Notes under the pieces: generated by a model
Databases searched by the model: none
Seen by the model: the letters and a program-made list of their open reading frames with translations, nothing else
What the model was told of the DNA's origin: nothing
In this document: in pieces, positions 59,296-64,000 of the stretch
How positions within the stretch are numbered: the first letter of the stretch is position 1
How the letters are laid out: every line of letters begins with the position of its first letter
Position numbers and translations under genes: made by a program
NCBI GenBank assembly: GCA_038501625.1
Contig: JAZAYU010000002.1
Location: 15,213,702-15,277,701, forward strand
Origin: Corbicula japonica
Lineage: Eukaryota; Mollusca; Bivalvia; Venerida; Cyrenidae
Length of the DNA: 64,000 nt
Reading direction: 5' to 3'

Positions 59296-62278
59296 TCACT
59301 GGGGTAATCTGTTATTTAGCGGGTTCAAGTAATTTTCGTAAAATAGATGTTTAGTCATTGTTGTGTAAATGACCTCATCTTTATTATAGTTTCCACCAAA
59401 ATGACATGATGTAAAATTTGCGCTGGAGATTAACACTTCTGCATTGTCACCGATTACACATGCGATGAATTTACAATGGAAAGTTTTTGCATCCGTTATT
59501 ATTCTATTTTCAATATCTAATTTTTCTAAATTCTTTCGTTTGTCTCTTGAAAGCATTGCAAGTGCTTGTCTGTTTATCGAGGCAAACAGTTCATTGTTCC
59601 CGCAAGTTTGTCGCACGAATAACGCTCCGAAATTACCTTTTCCTTCATTAGATAATATTATTTTGTATATGTCGTTTAGTCTTACGACATCAAGGAAAGG
59701 TGTGGCCAGATAGACACAGCTGTTGGGTAAACTGAACCAATAATCCAGTACTCTTTTCCAAAATTTGTATAGTTCGTTTGAAAAAAATATTTTTCCTACT
59801 CGAAGCTTTTCTAGCTCCTCTTTCACTCGAAGCTTTTCTATTTCTTCTTTCACTCGAAACTTTTCTTGCTGTTCTTTTACTCGCAGTTTTTCTAGTTCGT
59901 CTGTCACTCTAAGCTTTTCTAGTTCGCTGTTCACTCGAAGGTTCTCCAGTTCTTCTTTCACTCGAAGTTTTTCTAGTTTTTCTTTAACTCGGAGTTTTTC
60001 TAGATCCTCCCTCACTCGAAGCTTTTCTATTTCTTCTTTCATGCGAAGTTTTTCTTTCTCTTCTTTCACTCGTAACTGTTCTAGCTCGTCTTTGATTCGT
60101 AACCTTTCTAGTTCGTCTTTCTAAAAATAGCAAGATTAATACGATTCCGTCATTCACATACATGTACAGTTAAACCGCTCTCAAAGACCAACCCGATATT
60201 AAAACCACCCCGATTAGAAGACCAGTATTTCAGTATTTGTACATAAGTATATGAATCGCTTTTATCACGGTCTTGATAAAAAACAAACTCACTGCCTCAT
60301 TAACCGGTTTTTTCAAAGCAAGCTTTTGCGAAAAAGAACTGATGTATAACAACATAAAGGTGTTGTTTAACATTTTACCTCATTGCTTTCTCTCGTTCGT
60401 AGTTTGAAATGTAGAGATAACCACAATGCCATATTAATGTGACAACAGTTCCTAGCCAACCACGCAAGAGACAGACATAGAACATGCCATCCGTATCCAC
60501 CCCCCAAAAAATGATAGTTCAAGTATGCCTAAATACAGTCATTCAAACTTTTTGACATTCTCCATGGTTTATAATTAGCCATCAATGGAGTAAAATGAAA
60601 TTGATAACTACACTGAAGTTTTCTAGTGCTTTGCTGAAGGTTATAAAGCTGAGATTGGAAACCAGTCTCAAATCTCAAGCATCTGATTGGCTGAAATGGC
60701 GACTGGTCGCCATTTCAGCCAATCAGATGCTTGAGATTTGAGACTGGTTTCCATGCTCAGTTTTATAACCTTGGGCACTTGTCTATTTATAGACCTAAAC
60801 ATTTCTTTTTCTGTGCCAATTTTTCGCACTTAAAACGCTTAAAATTCTAATTATCTTGATATCATTTTGTAGAGGTATTTTAGTCTTACAGAATATAGGA
60901 AAGGTCTTGCCACATAAATGCATGTATCATGTATACACCCCCAAAACTGCCGAACTCTTTTCCAAAGTATGTTTGATGGACATATCTTCGCTGTTTGATG
61001 CTTCTCTTGTTCGTCTTTCTCTTGAAGCTTCAGTACTTCTTTCAGAACGTCTTTCTTAATATAAAAACAAGGCGAATAGTACAGGTTTGTCTAGGAAACA
61101 GTTGATTCATGTAATAATACCAATCATAAGACAATTTACATTTAATTCTTTGCTAGGCAAATCTAAGAGGTTTTGAAACCAAGAAACACCATCAACACAA
61201 AGCTGGCTCTAGCTAAATTTTAGCTTCAGGACCATACGTCGTTTGTCAATAGGCCTTATGTTATGAATATGTTAATATCGCTATAAACTCAATATGTTTT
61301 CGTATTATTTGTGGCGATGAAGAAATGAAGTTGTTAAAAAAGACGAAAAAGCTTAAAAATAACCTGTGAACGCAAGTATCTCAGTTTTTCCCTCAACGAT
61401 TCTAAGTCTTTCTCTTTCTTCTTTAGTCGTTCCTGTAAACATAAGCACAGAGTATACTGTGGTGAACATTGACCTTTAAAACTAATAATTTACAAAAATT
61501 AAATACGAGCAATGGAAATAATAATATATCATCCATCGAACATTTGTATGAAATTGACTGACCAGTAAAGTTGACTAGCATAATTGTTAGTAATCATACT
61601 CCATGACATAAGAGGTGTAATTTCTTCCGACATGATACATGTAAAATACATACTAGCTGGACGACTTATGTGTTGGAAATAAGATCTAAAATAATTATCA
61701 ACCAGCTGAGGTTTATCTTGACACTGTTTGTGTCTGTTTTGTCCTTTGTCATTTCACTAGGCTGCTGGTTTTTATCTTTTTACTTTTATGTGGCTTTTCT
61801 TAACCATTAATGGTTACATATTTGCCGATTTGTACTTGTAAATTTACCAAAAGACATTTAAGCTCCGTTTAAATAGTTACTCTTGTAAATTTGGTGCTTG
61901 TCTACACCTCACGCTTTAAACTCATAAATTTTAAATGCAATATTTATTTCAAGGTATGAATTGAATATTCTTTAGACAGTTATAGCATAAACGTCTATAA
62001 AACGCCCATTTTCTACTTATGTATATTAACTTTCTAGGAACCCGTGAACACCTGAACAATTTTCTAGCACTAACAAAAACAATGTTTATTGAATTAAATG
62101 ATTCTGTTTTTCTTTCATTAAAGTTTGTTTTTTTCTCACATATATATGATAAAAACACTTCATTTTAAACATTTTGAAAATAAAGTGTACTGATTACCTT
62201 AAGTTTGACGTTTTCTTTTCTAGGCACTTCGATTTCTTCTTCTGTATCTCCAGAGTCGCTTTCATCATGTTCATAACT
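59296..62278 (-). CDS. Repeat-helix plus PLD-like domain protein, 5' end not found
   Basis: Exons on the minus strand: 62278-62198, 61432-61364, 60120-59296 (TGA at 59298-59296), all GT-AG and phase 0, giving 324 residues. The first exon is acidic (SYEHDESDSGDTEEEIEVP) and the second is helical. The third starts with twelve 9-residue repeats (consensus KEELEKLRV), then a globular part with NSCVYLATPFLDVVRL and the motif HCKFIACVIGDNAEVLISSANFT. That motif matches the HxK...(G/S)S(A)N core of the phospholipase D superfamily. Only one such motif is present, as in the small PLD-family nucleases and cardiolipin hydrolases that dimerise to form an active site. Substrate and location are unknown. 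An initiating exon probably lies above 62.3 kb or outside the window. Confidence 0.7.
59797..60120 (-). repeat. Twelve tandem 27-base coding repeats
   Basis: In frame they encode KDELERLRI, KDELEQLRV, KEEKEKLRM, KEEIEKLRV and eight more, without a break in register. Alternating acidic and basic residues suggest a stable charged helix. The period of 9 is unlike the 7 of ordinary coiled coils. The plus-strand open frame here (TRSFSSSSF-like) is only the antisense shadow. Confidence 0.85.
60631..60778. repeat. Hairpin family, copy 15
   Basis: Near-perfect B-type hairpin between the complete PLD-like exon and its truncated duplicate. Confidence 0.88.
60851..61054 (-). pseudogene. Truncated duplicate of the PLD-like terminal exon
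   Basis: An open stretch of 67 codons follows an AG at 61056-61055 and ends in TAA at 60853-60851. It starts KDVLKEVLKLQEKDEQEK, like the helical repeat, then reads NILWKRVRQFWGCIHDTCIYVARPFLYSVRLKYLYKMIS. This parallels ELYKFWKRVLDYWFSLPNSCVYLATPFLDVVRLNDIYKII in the complete exon. It begins in the right phase to follow exon 61432-61364, so it could be an alternative last exon giving a protein without the HxK motif. Only two repeat units remain. Confidence 0.6.
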
Positions 62279-62595
62279 CTAGAAATTTAATAGATATTAT
62301 TACGTATATTGCGTTGTTTATAATATACGATTTATGTACCTTCTTAATAACATACACATGAGTTTATTTTGTTACATGTAGTACAATGTTTATCATTTAT
62401 TTATCGCAGACTCGCATGCAGTTATCTCTAAGATTTTTAAGAAGTGCTTTGTTATTTGGTTAAAGTTCTTAATAAATGATGATATCACTGTGGTATTTAA
62501 ATGTGTAATTTAATATTTGCTTTGAGGATTATGGGATATTTAAAGATTCGATATTTCATTAATTAAAACACGTGTTTTGTAAAAGAAATTCTAAT

Positions 62596-62705
62596 TATTG
62601 TGATATCATTTTGTAGAGGTATTTTTGTCTTACAGAATAAAGGAAAGGTCTTGCCACATAAACGCATGTATCATGTATACACCCCCAAAACTGCCGAACT
62701 CTTTG
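62596..62705 (-). pseudogene. Second truncated copy of the PLD-like exon
   Basis: It encodes RVRQFWGCIHDTCVYVARPF and onward to a TAA at 62598-62596. Nucleotide identity to the corresponding part of 60851-61054 is very high by eye, with only a few differences in about 110 bases. It therefore copies that fragment rather than the complete exon. It lies upstream of exon 62278-62198. Confidence 0.6.
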
Positions 62706-62870
62706 ACTGACCGATTATGAACAAATGATTTCTAAAATAATTATGTAAATGTTCAATCAACAATAATTATAAAATAGGATTGTCAGCTCTTGATTCCTAA
62801 CTCAATTACAGATAACCACAGTTGACCACTCTACTTGAGCGACTATAAACAAAGAGAACAGCTAGATGCT

Positions 62871-62871
<1 letters not shown>

Positions 62872-62898
<27 letters not shown>
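62872..62898. repeat. TA microsatellite
   Basis: About 12 TA units directly before hairpin copy 16. Confidence 0.9.
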
Positions 62899-62901
<3 letters not shown>

Positions 62902-62925
62902 CTAGTAACCAACCTAGGTGGCCTA

Positions 62926-63066
62926 GGCCCAAGATCATAAAACTAAGTTTTGAGATCAGTCTCAAATCTCAAGGATCTGATTGGCTGAAATGGCGACTGG
63001 TCGCCATTTCAGCCAATCAGATGCTTGAGATTTGAGACTGATCTCCAGATTTAGTTTTATGATCTC
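62926..63066. repeat. Hairpin family, copy 16
   Basis: A-type, near full length, directly after a TA microsatellite at about 62876-62898. Confidence 0.88.
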
Positions 63067-64000
63067 CAGACCTATTTTATCCAACTCAACATAGATGATG
63101 AGCTATATATGAGCTCAACCATTATTACGTTGTTCAGCAACAGTTAGCCTCTCTCATCAAACTTACTACAGTTGATGGCCATTTCTACACTGTATATGAC
63201 GTTAGGCGATGATCACACAATCTTAATACTGCAACCCGGTATTTATACGCTATCTAATCTAAACCCTCTCCTGAAAGCAATGCTTTCGCAGTGAACACGG
63301 GAAATAGATTTCATAGCTTTATTTACTGCAAAGTTACAACCTTTTGATTACTTGTATTCTCCAACAACATTGACCTGACACTCTTGCACTTGACACCATA
63401 TTCTTTAAATTTCGTAAACGTTACCATCTACGTTGAATCGGTAGTCCAGCATCTATTCCAATACACCACACATCACTGTGGTGTAAATTGCATAAATATA
63501 TTGATCGGCGTATTCGCTGATACCCGTGTTTATCCAATGACCTTTACGAAAATTGAAAATTAATGAAGGTCAATATTGTTGGACAATACTATCTCTGTGA
63601 AGATCTAGCAACATTCTTACTCAAATGTGTGTGTTTAAGTTTGTTTAAAGACGCCCTTCCGCAAGCCATATGGGCGTCTGTCTAGAATTAGATTCTTCTC
63701 TTCTTCTTGGTTGTTCTGTGATGATGTCTGTAGTTCTGTAGTTGTGTAGTCTTTGATGTTTTGCGGTGATGTCTGAAGTTTGAAGTCTAGTGGTGAAATC
63801 TGCAAAGTTGTTTTCTATTGGATGATTTAGCCTAAATCTATTGGTTGGCTGTCTGTTTCTATATTTAGTAACCTTCCTTTGTCTGTTGACCTAGTTGTCT
63901 TGACCTGGATTTCTGGCTTCTGTGCGTTGTCTGTATCTATCTGTACCGGGTCTTCTCCTTGGTCGATGGGAGGGTCCCCCTCCCCGTCTCTGCAAACGTC
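63067..64000. other. Right edge, no feature recognised
   Basis: No exon of the PLD-like gene could be supported here. The last 350 bases are unusually rich in TCTGT/TTGTCTG phrases and could be repeat or untranslated sequence. Confidence 0.45.

Noticed and set aside
59765..60124. 119-residue plus-strand open frame of Ser/Phe/Arg repeats
   Set aside because: It is the antisense of the 9-residue helical repeat, kept open only by the periodic sequence.

Overview
The window is AT-rich eukaryotic nuclear DNA from an invertebrate. Intron-split genes, dense miniature transposons and a tandem-repeat family of a type familiar from clam and mussel genomes suggest a mollusc, probably a bivalve. The species cannot be read from the sequence.

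Three host genes can be modelled. (1) A minus-strand homologue of human CXorf58 has ten CDS exons between 21061 and 8611 that join in frame; its first exon is uncertain. (2) Plus-strand IFT80, the intraflagellar transport complex B WD40 protein, is complete: 16 CDS exons between 22565 and 55086 give a 780-residue protein (human 777). Its first intron is 7259 bases long and is a minor-spliceosome AT-AC (U12-type) intron. (3) A minus-strand gene between 62278 and 59296, open at its 5' end, encodes a helical stretch of twelve 9-residue repeats followed by a single-motif phospholipase-D-like domain. Two partial copies of its last exon lie upstream. Genes 1 and 2 are divergent and probably share a promoter near 22.36-22.56 kb.

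Most of the rest is mobile DNA. An 8 kb hAT transposon with a three-exon, now broken, transposase (minus strand, 30324-38473) sits in IFT80 intron 2. A 2605-base element with two apparently identical 463-base direct terminal repeats has inserted into its last coding exon, and an element carrying about eight 156-base tandem units lies in its first intron. Other elements with terminal inverted repeats lie at 638-1177 and 56540-57073 (one family, opposite orientations), 9916-10551, 25119-26326, 26703-27993, 39700-41341, 47150-48194 and 48533-49467. Two short families dominate: about 16 copies of a near-perfect 100-150 base hairpin, and about 28 copies or fragments of a 200-250 base element ending in TTAACCCTTTACTCC-like sequence. 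Hairpins are sometimes nested inside the second family.

IFT80 builds cilia. CXorf58 is poorly characterised but carries an IQ-like helix, so a ciliary or sperm role suggested by its shared promoter is inference. No rRNA, functional tRNA, CRISPR or bacterial feature is present.
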